A DNA stretch of 64,000 bases from Alkaliphilus transvaalensis ATCC 700919 (GTDB lineage Bacteria > Bacillota > Clostridia > Peptostreptococcales > Natronincolaceae): NCBI RefSeq assembly GCF_000621485.1, contig NZ_KK211286.1, positions 124,001-188,000 of the forward strand, given 5' to 3'. Positions 44,443 to 53,490 of this stretch are shown here, one piece after another. Made by a program: the position numbers and the translations under genes. Position 1 is the first letter of the stretch. Each line of letters starts with the position of its first letter. Under the pieces are notes generated by a model. That model ran no database searches. It was not told the DNA's origin and saw nothing but the letters and a program-made list of their open reading frames with translations.

Positions 44443-45028
44443 TAAAGAAATACAAAGGCAACGTATGAGGGAATATTTCATAAATGCAGCTAAGGAAATC
44501 ATTTTAGAAGAAGGCGTGAAGAACTTAACTGCTAGAAAGGTTGGCAACAAAGCAGGCTATTCCTATGCTACTATATATAATTACTTTAGTGATTTAAATT
44601 GCCTATCAATACATTGTGTATTAGATTTTTTAGAAGATTGTTATAAACATGTCATGAATCTTAGGAATGTAGAGGATGACTTAAGAGATCAAGTGATTGA
44701 TTGTGGTACAGAGTATTTTAAGTTTTTTGTAAAGAATCCTCAAATGTTTCAACTAATTTTTCTAGAAACTTTAGAAGGATTACCCCAGAATGATGAAGAG
44801 AGACCTGTAGTGCCATCTATTGCCCTATTATTAAAAAATCTATTAGAGGAATGCGCATTAAAGGGATATATAAAAAATGAGAATATAGACCTTTTAGCAG
44901 AACTCATCACTTCGACAATTCATGGTAAATTATTATTTTATGTTAAGGGCCGAAATACAGAGAATGTAGATAATATTATTATGTCAATTAGAAATGAAAT
45001 GCGATATTTGCTAAATATTGAAAGGTAG
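44435..45028 (+). CDS. TetR-family transcriptional regulator
   Basis: A 197-residue TetR-like regulator with a helix-turn-helix (NLTARKVGNKAGYSYATIYNYFSDLNCLS, about 30-58). Its start overlaps the flavodoxin gene by eight bases and it is eight bases from the next gene, so it is made with the proteins it probably controls. Palindromes at the operon promoter fit autoregulation. Ligand unknown. Confidence 0.87.
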   Translation: MDSKEIQRQRMREYFINAAKEIILEEGVKNLTARKVGNKAGYSYATIYNYFSDLNCLSIHCVLDFLEDCYKHVMNLRNVEDDLRDQVIDCGTEYFKFFVKNPQMFQLIFLETLEGLPQNDEERPVVPSIALLLKNLLEECALKGYIKNENIDLLAELITSTIHGKLLFYVKGRNTENVDNIIMSIRNEMRYLLNIER

Positions 45029-45036
45029 GAACTAAA

Positions 45037-45435
45037 ATGAAAAGTAAAAAAAGGATTTTAAAAGGGTTCTTAATAGGTTTTATTGTTTTGATTTTGGTCT
45101 TTGGTACTTTCATTTATAGGCAGTTACAGAATTTTAGTAAAGAAATTGCCCAATTAGCTGTTAATGAAATAAATTTTTCAGAGTTTGAAGATGGTGACTA
45201 TATTGGAGAGTACCATATCAATGAAATGCTAGGAGCTACTCTAAAAATATCTATACTGGATAACCGGATAGCTAATATTAGTGTAATAGAACATCAGTAT
45301 GGATTAGGTGGAAAGGCAGAGGAAATTTTTAGTCAAGTAATAGATTATCAAAGTCTTAATGTTGATGTTGTTAGTGGTGCTACAGGAAGTAGTAAAGTGC
45401 TATTAAAAGCCATCGAGAGTGCTTTTGTTAAATAG
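45037..45435 (+). CDS. FMN-binding domain protein
   Basis: A 132-residue protein with an N-terminal membrane helix (about 7-26) and an FMN-binding domain. The closing SGATGSS motif resembles the flavinylation site (S/T-GAT-x-S/T) where FMN is attached covalently to Thr by ApbE. It would be an extracytoplasmic membrane-anchored flavin carrier. Being in the same operon as the flavodoxin suggests electrons pass across the membrane between the two, but no ApbE gene lies in the window. It closes the operon. Confidence 0.82.
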   Translation: MKSKKRILKGFLIGFIVLILVFGTFIYRQLQNFSKEIAQLAVNEINFSEFEDGDYIGEYHINEMLGATLKISILDNRIANISVIEHQYGLGGKAEEIFSQVIDYQSLNVDVVSGATGSSKVLLKAIESAFVK

Positions 45436-45593
45436 TGAAATTGCATAATTAATTTATATTTATATTAATGCAAAATGAAAACTTCAATTAACTTATAAAG
45501 TAAATAAGTAATGTGGAAAATTATAATATAATTTGATTAAATTTAATAATATACAATACTCCATAATAAAGATAATGTACATAATAGAAATGA

Positions 45594-45621
45594 TCCCCTT
45601 CCTTAATAGAAGGGGAATTTT
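45594..45621 (+). terminator. Intrinsic terminator of flavodoxin operon
   Basis: A perfect 8-bp stem TCCCCTTC/GAAGGGGA with a seven-base loop and ATTTTT after it. Confidence 0.78.
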
Positions 45622-45678
45622 TATGGAAATTTTTTATAAATCAATTTCTATAGATTTGATTTTTAAAAGATGATTATT

Positions 45679-46581
45679 TTAACGTTTTAGTCTATGTGAT
45701 TCTACTTTATCAAGTTCCTCTAAAAATAAAGGAATAGATGGGTTAGAATTTGCCTTCTTCCAAGCTACTACTAATTCATCTTCGGCTTGTTCCCCTTCGA
45801 TATCAATGAATCTAAGACTTGGGCTAGCGTTGGCCTGCAGACTTTTAGGAAGAATCGCTATACCTATACCTGCATCTACCAATAACAATACAGTTTGAAT
45901 TAACCTTGGTTCGCTGACAATGTTGGGTGTGAATCCACTATTAGCACACATTAACAATGTTTTATTAAAACCTTGGGGCGATTCTCTTTTATCAAGGGCA
46001 ATAAATCTCTCGTTGGCTAAGTCTTTAATATTAATGCATTGCCTGTTTGCAAAAGGATGTTCGCAGTGCATTACAATTGAGATTTTCTCTGTTAGAACCT
46101 TCTTTTTTGTTAAACCACCAATATTATTTAACCCAAAAGAAAGAGTAAAGATGATATCTAATGCTTCAGTATTTAAAGATTCAATGAGCATTCCGTGATT
46201 ATATTGATTTAAATGCAAATCTATCTTAGGATAATTGCGGCGAAACTGACGAATCAGTTGAGGTAAGAAGTCTCTTTCTGTATAACCTAAAAAACCAATT
46301 TTAAGATCTCCAATAATGCCAAGATCAGCATGGCGGGTTTTTTCAATAAGCTCCTCAGATTTATCTACTAAATATCTAGCTTCCTTTAATAGTACTGCCC
46401 CAGCATTAGTCAATTTAACTTGCCGTTTATTTCTAATAAATAATTGAACTCCTAATTTCTTCTCTAAGTCTGCAATTTGTTGACTAACAGCAGATTGAGC
46501 TACAAAGAGATGTTTAGCTGCTTCAGTAAAATTTAAATGTTCAGCAACAGAAATAAAGTAACGAAGCTGTCTAATATCCAT
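45679..46581 (-). CDS. LysR-family transcriptional regulator
   Basis: A 300-residue LysR-type regulator. The winged helix-turn-helix is at residues 1-60 (AEHLNFTEAAKHLFVAQSAVSQQIADLEKKLG) and the substrate domain is about 90-295. It is divergent from the buk-vor operon with a 212-nt gap between starts, the usual arrangement for control of the neighbour. ATATCA and TGATAT half-sites (46642-46677 area), 24 bases apart, lie in that gap, but a binding site cannot be confirmed. The effector may be a 2-oxoacid, by inference. Confidence 0.88.
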   Translation of the reverse strand: MDIRQLRYFISVAEHLNFTEAAKHLFVAQSAVSQQIADLEKKLGVQLFIRNKRQVKLTNAGAVLLKEARYLVDKSEELIEKTRHADLGIIGDLKIGFLGYTERDFLPQLIRQFRRNYPKIDLHLNQYNHGMLIESLNTEALDIIFTLSFGLNNIGGLTKKKVLTEKISIVMHCEHPFANRQCINIKDLANERFIALDKRESPQGFNKTLLMCANSGFTPNIVSEPRLIQTVLLLVDAGIGIAILPKSLQANASPSLRFIDIEGEQAEDELVVAWKKANSNPSIPLFLEELDKVESHRLKR

Positions 46582-46793
46582 AGGAATTCCCCCAGTAATT
46601 AAAATTTATTATGTATTAATAATAACATTTAGTAAGAATTATATCAAATGTTATCACTTTTACTTATTACTGATATAGCATTCTAATATTTCACAATCAG
46701 GGTAATATTCTGTATTCTATTAGTATAGACATAAAAACTTTTATTACTTAAAAAAAAGTAACAATACTTTATATTATTAAAGGAGGTATCCAA

Positions 46794-47870
46794 ATGCTGC
46801 AATCGCAAAAACGAGTTTTAGCAATCAACCCGGGTGCAACATCTACTAAAATAGCAGTATATGAAAATGAAGCTTTGCTATTCAAAAAGACTGTTGAGCA
46901 TTCCGTATACGACTTAGAATTGTTCCCAAAAGTGTTTGATCAGTACCAATACCGACTAGATTTAGTGCTACAAGCCCTAGAAGAAGAAAATACTGAATTA
47001 GGTTCTTTATCAGCAATCGTAGGTCGAGGTGGCTTACTTAAGCCATTGGCTGGAGGAACTTATCAAGTAAATGAAAAGATGGTTAGTGATCTACAAAGAG
47101 CAGAGCGTGGCGAACATGCCTCTAACCTAGGAGCTGTTATGGCTTATAATCTAGCAAGCCAATTAGGTATTCCCTCCTTTATTGTAGACCCCGTTTCTGT
47201 TGACGAAATGGAACCAGTAGCTAAAATATCTGGTTTAGCTGATTTAGAAAGAATCAGTTTATCCCATGCGTTAAACATGAAGGCAGTAGCTAGAAAAGTT
47301 GCTAAGGAAATGGGTAAAAAATATGAAGAAGTAAATTTCGTAGTAGTGCATTTAGGGACAGGAGTTTCAGTTACTCCCCACAAGAATGGCAAAATGATAG
47401 ATGTAAATAATGCTAAGGCAGAGGGTCCTTTCTCTCCAGATCGTTGTGGTGGATTACCAGCAGATCAATTAGTTAAACTTTGCTTTTCAGGAAAATATTC
47501 TGAAGGTGAATTAAAGGAAATGCTTAGCAGTAAAGGTGGTTTCTATTCCTATTTTGGAACAAAAGATGCTAGAGAAGTAGAAGCAATGGCAGCTGAAGGC
47601 AACCAAAAGGCGGATATTGTGTTAGATGCTCTAGCTTATCAAGTAGCCAAGGAAATTGGTGCTATGGCGGCAGTTTTAGAAGGTGAAGTAGATAGAATTA
47701 TTTTAACGGGTGGAATTGCCTATTCAAAAAGAATTGTTAATGATATAATTAAACGTGTAAAATTCATTGCTCCTGTTGAAATTGTACCGGGAGAAGAGGA
47801 ATTAGAATCTTTAGCCTTCGGTGCTTTAAGGGTTATTCGAGGGGAAGAAGAAGCTGTGATTTATAGCTAA
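46794..47870 (+). CDS. buk: Butyrate kinase
   Basis: A 358-residue acetate/butyrate kinase family enzyme that makes ATP from an acyl phosphate. The N-terminal phosphate-binding NPGATSTKIAVYENE and the later VVHLGTGVSV and ILTGGIAYS motifs define it. The length fits Buk rather than acetate kinase (about 400). ATG follows AAAGGAGG. It heads the buk-vorDBAC unit. No phosphotransbutyrylase is present here, so an acyltransferase elsewhere must supply the acyl phosphate. The acyl group may be branched-chain (isobutyryl or isovaleryl) given its neighbours. Confidence 0.93.
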   Translation: MLQSQKRVLAINPGATSTKIAVYENEALLFKKTVEHSVYDLELFPKVFDQYQYRLDLVLQALEEENTELGSLSAIVGRGGLLKPLAGGTYQVNEKMVSDLQRAERGEHASNLGAVMAYNLASQLGIPSFIVDPVSVDEMEPVAKISGLADLERISLSHALNMKAVARKVAKEMGKKYEEVNFVVVHLGTGVSVTPHKNGKMIDVNNAKAEGPFSPDRCGGLPADQLVKLCFSGKYSEGELKEMLSSKGGFYSYFGTKDAREVEAMAAEGNQKADIVLDALAYQVAKEIGAMAAVLEGEVDRIILTGGIAYSKRIVNDIIKRVKFIAPVEIVPGEEELESLAFGALRVIRGEEEAVIYS

Positions 47871-47891
47871 TTTAGTGATTAACTCACTAAA
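47871..47891 (+). other. Intercistronic hairpin between buk and vorD
   Basis: A perfect 8-bp stem TTTAGTGA/TCACTAAA with a five-base loop one base after the buk stop. There is no T run, so it may stabilise the buk message or set stoichiometry rather than terminate. Confidence 0.5.
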
Positions 47892-47944
47892 TAAGTTTAT
47901 ATATATCTTTTAAGGAAGAGAAAATTATTAAAGGAGGGCTCAAT

Positions 47945-48148
47945 ATGGCAAAGGTAAATATAATAAGTAAGTATTGTAAGAGCTGTGGACTTTGTATCGA
48001 TATTTGTCCTAAAAAGATTCTAGCCATCGGAGATAAATCAAACGAAAAAGGTTACTTTACAGTTGTTTGTACAGACCAAGATAAATGTATCGGATGTACT
48101 TTATGTGCAACTGTCTGTCCAGATGTGGCAATCGAGGTTTATAAATAA
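47945..48148 (+). CDS. vorD: 2-oxoacid:ferredoxin oxidoreductase delta subunit (ferredoxin)
   Basis: A 67-residue 2x[4Fe-4S] ferredoxin with CKSCGLCIDICP and CIGCTLCATVCP, the delta subunit that passes electrons from the oxidoreductase to free ferredoxin. ATG follows AAAGGAGGG. It precedes the alpha subunit by 28 bases in the buk-vor operon. Confidence 0.92.
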   Translation: MAKVNIISKYCKSCGLCIDICPKKILAIGDKSNEKGYFTVVCTDQDKCIGCTLCATVCPDVAIEVYK

Positions 48149-48176
48149 TAGTCCTATGAAAGGAGTTGAAAATTAG

Positions 48177-49247
48177 ATGGAAAAAGTATTATTAAAAGGT
48201 AATGAAGTAATAGGAGAAGCAGCAATACGTTCAGGATGTAGATTATTCTTCGGTTATCCGATTACACCATCAACAGAGATAGTAGAATATCTATCTGCAC
48301 AATTCCCTAAAGTTGGAGGGACAGTTTTACAAGCTGAAGACGAAATTGGTGCGATCAATATGTGTTATGGCGCTGCCTGTACAGGTTCAAGAGTTATGAC
48401 TGCATCATCAAGTCCTGGGGTAAGTTTAAAGCAAGAGGGAATCTCCTTTAGTGCTGCAGTTGGACTACCTATGGTAATTGTAAACGTTAACAGATGTGGT
48501 CCAGGATTAGGTGGATTAGGGCCAGCTCAATCTGATTACTACCAATCAACAAGAGGTGGTGGTCATGGGGACTACCGTACAATCGTTTTAGCACCTTCAA
48601 AAGCGCAAGAGCTTTATGACTATACAATGTTAGCTTTCGACTTAGCTGATAAGCACCGTCTACCAGTGTTACTACACACAGATGGTTTCTTAGGACAAAC
48701 GATGGAGCCAGTAGTATTAAAGGAAAGACCAGAAGCTCCAGAAACAGACAGAAGCTGGGTAGTTGATGGCGCAAAAGGAAGAAAGAAAAGAATCCTTGCT
48801 AGCTACTCATTAACAAATGAAATTGGTGAAGCTAACAACCTTCGTTGGGAAGCTAAATACAAGCATATCCAAGAAACTGAACAAAGATGGGAAGAATTCC
48901 ATACAGAAGATGCAGAGTACCTATTAGTAAGTTTTGGTACAACAGCGAGAATTTGTAAGAGTACTGTATTAAATGCCCGTAAAAAAGGTATTAAATTAGG
49001 ATTAATCCGTCCAATCACTTTATGGCCATTCCCAAATGATGCTTTTGTACCTTATAAAGATAAAGTTAAGGGAATTGTATCAGTTGAATTAAGTATGGGA
49101 CAAATGATCGAAGACGTAAAATTAGCAGTTGAGTGTAAGATGCCAGTAGAACTTTATAGAAGACAAGGTGGTATGTTACCAACTGAGCATGAAATTTTAA
49201 CTTTTGTTGAAAATACATTTAATTTATCGGCAGTAGAGGAGGTGTAG
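48177..49247 (+). CDS. vorB: 2-oxoacid:ferredoxin oxidoreductase alpha subunit
   Basis: A 356-residue subunit of the archaeal-type 2-oxoacid:ferredoxin oxidoreductase, with the conserved FFGYPITPSTEIVEYL opening and SSPGVSLKQEG, GPGLGGLGPAQSDYYQSTRGGGHGDYR active-site region. It oxidises branched-chain or other 2-oxoacids to acyl-CoA with CO2 release and reduced ferredoxin. The VorB annotation follows family order and buk linkage; substrate preference cannot be proven here. The beta-subunit gene follows after three bases. Confidence 0.9.
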   Translation: MEKVLLKGNEVIGEAAIRSGCRLFFGYPITPSTEIVEYLSAQFPKVGGTVLQAEDEIGAINMCYGAACTGSRVMTASSSPGVSLKQEGISFSAAVGLPMVIVNVNRCGPGLGGLGPAQSDYYQSTRGGGHGDYRTIVLAPSKAQELYDYTMLAFDLADKHRLPVLLHTDGFLGQTMEPVVLKERPEAPETDRSWVVDGAKGRKKRILASYSLTNEIGEANNLRWEAKYKHIQETEQRWEEFHTEDAEYLLVSFGTTARICKSTVLNARKKGIKLGLIRPITLWPFPNDAFVPYKDKVKGIVSVELSMGQMIEDVKLAVECKMPVELYRRQGGMLPTEHEILTFVENTFNLSAVEEV

Positions 49248-49250
49248 GTC

Positions 49251-50003
49251 ATGGAGAAAATATTCGGAAGAAGTAAAGGTTTATCAGATGTTCCTTTTTC
49301 ATTCTGTCCAGGATGTACCCATGGAACCATCATGAGATTAATAGCAGAGGTTCTTGAAGAACTTGATATTATTGAAGATACAATAGGAGTTTCACCTGTA
49401 GGATGTGCTGGATTTAGTCAAGAGTTTTTCAGCTGTGACTTCATAGGTGCTGCCCACGGTAGAGCACAAGCAGCAGGAATCGGGATTAAAAGAGCTCTTC
49501 CAGACCGTATTGTATTTACCTACCAAGGAGATGGTGACATCGCTGCTATCGGTACTCAACATGCCATCCATGCTGCAGCTAGAGGTGAAAAAATCACTTC
49601 TATCATGGTAAACAATGCCATCTTTGGTATGACTGGTGGGCAAATGGCTCCTACTACATTAGAAGGAATGAAAACGACAACTAGTCCATATGGAAAAGAT
49701 GTTTCAGTAAGTGGTTATCCAATTGATTTACCAAGACTGATCGCTAACTTAGATGGAGCTGTGTACGTTGCGGCTGTTTCAGTAGATTCACCAAAGAACA
49801 TTAACCAAGCTAAGAAAGCAATTAAAAAAGCTTTCCAAGTACAAAAAGCTGGTTTAGGTTTTGCCTTCGTAAGTGTTTTATCAACCTGTCCAACTAACTG
49901 GGGAGTTTCACCAGTAGAAAGTTTACAATGGTTAAGAGATAATATGATGCCTGTTTACCAAATGGGTGAACTTAAGGTGACAGAGGAGGTAAAAAGCTTA
50001 TGA
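49251..50003 (+). CDS. vorA: 2-oxoacid:ferredoxin oxidoreductase beta subunit
   Basis: A 250-residue thiamine-diphosphate subunit. CPGCTHG near residue 17 and the GDGDIAAIGTQHAIHAAARGE motif with VNNAIFGMTGG are the TPP/Mg2+-binding GDG...NN signature. It overlaps the gamma subunit gene by four bases. The subunit naming (VorA for the TPP subunit) follows common annotation of this four-subunit type. Confidence 0.92.
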   Translation: MEKIFGRSKGLSDVPFSFCPGCTHGTIMRLIAEVLEELDIIEDTIGVSPVGCAGFSQEFFSCDFIGAAHGRAQAAGIGIKRALPDRIVFTYQGDGDIAAIGTQHAIHAAARGEKITSIMVNNAIFGMTGGQMAPTTLEGMKTTTSPYGKDVSVSGYPIDLPRLIANLDGAVYVAAVSVDSPKNINQAKKAIKKAFQVQKAGLGFAFVSVLSTCPTNWGVSPVESLQWLRDNMMPVYQMGELKVTEEVKSL

Positions 50004-50533
50004 TGGATAAAGTAATTCTTGCAGGTTTTGGTGGTCAAGGGGTTATGTTCTTAGGTAAAGTATTAGCCTATGCAGGAATGGGTTCTGATTTAGAGCTTTG
50101 TTGGATTCCTTCCTATGGACCTGAAATGCGTGGAGGAACTGCCAATTGTTCAGTAGTATTATCTGATGAAGAAATTCATTCACCTGTAATCGACCAAGCA
50201 GATGCAGCTATCGTATTAAACAAGCCAGCCTATGATAAGTTCGCTCCTCGTATTAAGCCAGGTGGCGTATTAGTAGTAAACTCTTCATTAGCTAAGCTAG
50301 ATGAAGTAAGAGAAGATATTACAGTAATTCAAATCCCTGCTACAGAGATCGCTAACGAAATGGGTAACACAAGCATCGCTAATATGGTTAGTTTAGGTGC
50401 TTTAATCCCTCACTTGAATTTAGTTGATCTTGCCAAGGTTGAAAAGGCTATGGTTAAATTAGTAGCTAAGAGACCAGAATTATTAGAGACAAACTTAACC
50501 GCTATTAACAAAGGAATGAACTATCAAGGTTAA
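50000..50533 (+). CDS. vorC: 2-oxoacid:ferredoxin oxidoreductase gamma subunit
   Basis: A 177-residue gamma domain with GFGGQGVMFLGKVLAYAGM at the start and the SYGPEMRGGTANCSV motif, as in all enzymes of the family. It completes the delta-alpha-beta-gamma order and is followed by a strong terminator. Confidence 0.92.
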   Translation: MMDKVILAGFGGQGVMFLGKVLAYAGMGSDLELCWIPSYGPEMRGGTANCSVVLSDEEIHSPVIDQADAAIVLNKPAYDKFAPRIKPGGVLVVNSSLAKLDEVREDITVIQIPATEIANEMGNTSIANMVSLGALIPHLNLVDLAKVEKAMVKLVAKRPELLETNLTAINKGMNYQG

Positions 50534-50599
50534 GATTAATTCCGAAAAAACTATTATAACATTAAAAAATAACTATCCTAAAATATAATTTATCTAGTG

Positions 50600-50639
50600 C
50601 CCTATTAAAGGACTTTATGTTTCTTTAATAGGGTTTTTT
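50600..50639 (+). terminator. Intrinsic terminator of buk-vor operon
   Basis: A perfect 11-bp stem CCCTATTAAAG/CTTTAATAGGG with a 12-base loop and six T. Confidence 0.93.
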
Positions 50640-50663
50640 CGGCTAAAGAAGAGATTGTTCTAT

Positions 50664-50693
50664 TTTACAAAATAAATGAATCAGTGATATAAT
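50664..50693 (+). promoter_or_regulatory. Promoter of histidine kinase-citG unit
   Basis: TTTACA (50664-50669), an 18-base spacer and a TG-extended TATAAT (50688-50693), 89 nt before the kinase start. Confidence 0.6.
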
Positions 50694-50782
50694 GACATGT
50701 AACTTTCTAATAGCAAATTAACTGAGTATATTTCATAATTATTATTAAACTTAGATAATCTAATTAGATAGAGGGATAAAAA

Positions 50783-52531
50783 ATGAAAACAGATCTATTG
50801 TTATTAAAAAAAGAATTTAACAAACGTATTTTTAAATACGTATTTTTGACCTTTTTTATAATGGGTGTTCTTTTGTCTTCACTACTATTTAGTCATAACT
50901 ATTATAAAAATATGGTAATTCGATCTCAGCAGGAAAATATACTAAATATTGTTACAACCGTTTCTGCTCAGTTGGAGGATTATTTTGAGACTAAGGATAA
51001 CTATCTAGAAGCCATTCTTAAAGATTCCCTTTTCCAAGGGGAATTTAATGAACTTTTAAAGGGCTTCACAAAGGATGTCAAATTAATTGATTTAATGTTT
51101 AAGATGGGAAGAGAAGAATATACTGCTATTGAACTAATTGACAGGGAAGGAAATCTATTGCGGTCTTATACTGATGATTCAGATTACAACTATAACTTGG
51201 GGGAAGACATTGTTAGAACAATAAACACCCACAATAAAGTATACTTTGTAGAGACCCTTGGAGACTTAAGTATTAACATTATTCATCCTGTTAAGTATGA
51301 TGGAGAACTACAAGGTTTAGTTAGAATGAAAATTAATACAGACCAAATTTATAGGGTATATTTAGCCAACTATCAGCTTAACCAGAAGGGCTATATTTCT
51401 TTGAAGGATAAGGAGGGAAGGTTGTTTCTACATCCCTCAAATGAAAGTATTGGAGAAAATGTAATTAAGGTAAGACAGAGACAGTACCCCGACTATGACT
51501 GGAGGGAACTGGAGGAAAATGTTGAGAAACAAATGAATCGAGAAACAGGTGTAGGAATGTATCATTCCATATGGCCAGGGGATGATACAAGAGTAAAAAA
51601 GATTAGTGGCTTTACCCCTGCGGATATAGGAGATACCTTTATTATTTTAAATTTTTCAGTGGACTATGAGGAGACCCTCATTAGTTTCACGGGGATTACT
51701 AATGCTACGATTATTATTTCGATTCTTTTAATTCTGGCGAGTATTGTTATTATTCTATATATATTTAAGGTTGAAATTAAAAGAAATGAATTGCAAGTAG
51801 AAGCAATATACTATGAAGAATTAAGGGAGAAAAATGCCCTGATCATTCACCAATCTAAGTTTACTGCAATGGGGGAGATGTTGGCAACCATAGCCCATCA
51901 ATTAAAACAACCCTTAAACGCATTGAAAATTTCCCTTTATAATGTTGAAGACTTTCACCGGTATGATGAAAAGGATGAAGGCTATTTAAACCTACTATTA
52001 GAGTCTAATCACCGACTTGTTGATAAAATCGCTAAAACGATTGATGATTTTAAGTTCTTTTTCAAGCCTCAAGAGGAAAGTGTTAATTTTAATGTTATGG
52101 AGGCAATCGAATTTTCAATAGAACTAAACAAACAAAGGATTAATAGTCTAGATGTTCAACTGGACCTTCAGGGTCAGCGGCAGATCGAAATAAATGGTGA
52201 GGGTAATGTTTTTTCACAGGTAATCCTTAATTTAATAAATAATTCCATTGATGCACTAAAGGATGTATCTCTTCAAAGGAAAATAATAATTAATGTTTTT
52301 GAAACAGAAACAGATGTAGTTATAGAGATTTCTGACAACGGTGGAGGAATTTGTGAAGAAGTCATGAAAAACCTATTTTCTCCCTACATTACCACAAAGG
52401 GAGAGCAGGGAACTGGACTAGGACTATATATCTCCCGATATATTATAAGAGAGAAGTTTCATGGGGAATTATTGATAGAAAATATAGAAGAAGGGGTATT
52501 AGAGAAGATTATTGTTCCAAAGAAGGATTAA
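50783..52531 (+). CDS. Cache-domain sensor histidine kinase
   Basis: A 582-residue membrane kinase. TM1 (about 17-37) and TM2 (about 305-328) enclose a 265-residue extracellular Cache-type (DctB-like) sensor that probably binds a carboxylate. The H box is ATIAHQLKQPLNALK with His372; the N box is VILNLINNSIDAL, and the G1/G2 boxes are ISDNGGGI and GTGLGLYI. It is followed 13 bases later by citG, so it belongs to the citrate region, yet its likely response-regulator partner lies 8 kb away behind citX. Ligand inferred as citrate. Confidence 0.88.
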   Translation: MKTDLLLLKKEFNKRIFKYVFLTFFIMGVLLSSLLFSHNYYKNMVIRSQQENILNIVTTVSAQLEDYFETKDNYLEAILKDSLFQGEFNELLKGFTKDVKLIDLMFKMGREEYTAIELIDREGNLLRSYTDDSDYNYNLGEDIVRTINTHNKVYFVETLGDLSINIIHPVKYDGELQGLVRMKINTDQIYRVYLANYQLNQKGYISLKDKEGRLFLHPSNESIGENVIKVRQRQYPDYDWRELEENVEKQMNRETGVGMYHSIWPGDDTRVKKISGFTPADIGDTFIILNFSVDYEETLISFTGITNATIIISILLILASIVIILYIFKVEIKRNELQVEAIYYEELREKNALIIHQSKFTAMGEMLATIAHQLKQPLNALKISLYNVEDFHRYDEKDEGYLNLLLESNHRLVDKIAKTIDDFKFFFKPQEESVNFNVMEAIEFSIELNKQRINSLDVQLDLQGQRQIEINGEGNVFSQVILNLINNSIDALKDVSLQRKIIINVFETETDVVIEISDNGGGICEEVMKNLFSPYITTKGEQGTGLGLYISRYIIREKFHGELLIENIEEGVLEKIIVPKKD

Positions 52532-52544
52532 AGGAGATGTTCTA

Positions 52545-53429
52545 ATGATAAAAAAAAGGGTGTATCACATCGACGAAAGGGCATTTGAAATAGGGAATTT
52601 TGCTGTAGAGGCAATATTGTATGAAGTGGCTTCTTTTCCTTCGCCGGGGCTAGTATCCCCCGTTTCTAATGGAGCTCATCGAGATATGAATTTTTTTACA
52701 TTTATAGACAGTACTGTTGCTTTATCAAAGTACTTCACCCTATTTACCCAAGAGGGTTTTAGTGATGCTTCTTATGTTGATGTTTTTAATCGTATTAGAA
52801 GTCTAGGTATTGAAGCAGAAAGAGAAATGTTTGAGAAAACAAAAGGAGTGAATACCCATAAAGGGATGCTATTTTTAATGGGAGTCTCCTGTGGCGCAGT
52901 TGGAAAGGCAATTCATGAAGGGAAGCCCTTTTATGAAATAAAAAATATTATAAAAAAAATGACAGCAGGAATCGTTGAAAAGGAGCTTTCAACCCTAGTT
53001 AACAAAGGAAAACTAACCCATGGAGAGGGACTATATCTAAAGTATAAAACGAAGGGGATTCGTGGAGAAGTTGAAGCAGGGATACCTACTGTTTTTGATT
53101 TTGCTCTAGATTTCTATCAGAAGGAGGCAAAGGGGCTATCCCTTAATGATGGTTTAGTCCATACCCTTTTAGGAATTATGCAAATATGTGAAGACTCTAC
53201 GATACTCCATCGTCATTCTCTAGAGGTTTTAGCAGAAGTACAGAATCAAGCTAAAGAAATAATTGACATGGGTGGTATGAAGACAGAAGCAGGTAGAAGA
53301 AGCGTAGATGAAATATCTATAGAATATATAAAAAGAAATATTAGCCCAGGGGGTAGTGCAGATCTATTGGCAGTGACAGTGTTTTTAGATCGGGTAGCAA
53401 AATTGATGGAAACGCTAAAAAAGAAATAG
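52545..53429 (+). CDS. citG: Triphosphoribosyl-dephospho-CoA synthase
   Basis: A 294-residue CitG, making the precursor of the citrate lyase prosthetic group from ATP and dephospho-CoA. Family blocks are FPSPGLVSPVSNGAHRDMNFF, TKGVNTHKGMLFLMG, THGEGLYLKYKTKGIRGEVEAG and SPGGSADLLAVT. I start it at ATG 52545, eight bases after AAGGAG. It follows the kinase by 13 bases, separate from the main cit operon, and is followed by a bidirectional terminator. Confidence 0.93.
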   Translation: MIKKRVYHIDERAFEIGNFAVEAILYEVASFPSPGLVSPVSNGAHRDMNFFTFIDSTVALSKYFTLFTQEGFSDASYVDVFNRIRSLGIEAEREMFEKTKGVNTHKGMLFLMGVSCGAVGKAIHEGKPFYEIKNIIKKMTAGIVEKELSTLVNKGKLTHGEGLYLKYKTKGIRGEVEAGIPTVFDFALDFYQKEAKGLSLNDGLVHTLLGIMQICEDSTILHRHSLEVLAEVQNQAKEIIDMGGMKTEAGRRSVDEISIEYIKRNISPGGSADLLAVTVFLDRVAKLMETLKKK

Positions 53430-53440
53430 CTCTAATCAAA

Positions 53441-53472
53441 AAAAACTTAGGATCATGTTCCTAAGTTTTTTT
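53441..53472. terminator. Bidirectional terminator between citG and SorC gene
   Basis: A perfect 12-bp stem AAAAACTTAGGA / TCCTAAGTTTTT with a six-base loop, with A and T tracts serving both convergent genes. Confidence 0.92.
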
Positions 53473-53490
53473 GATATATTCGTATATTAT

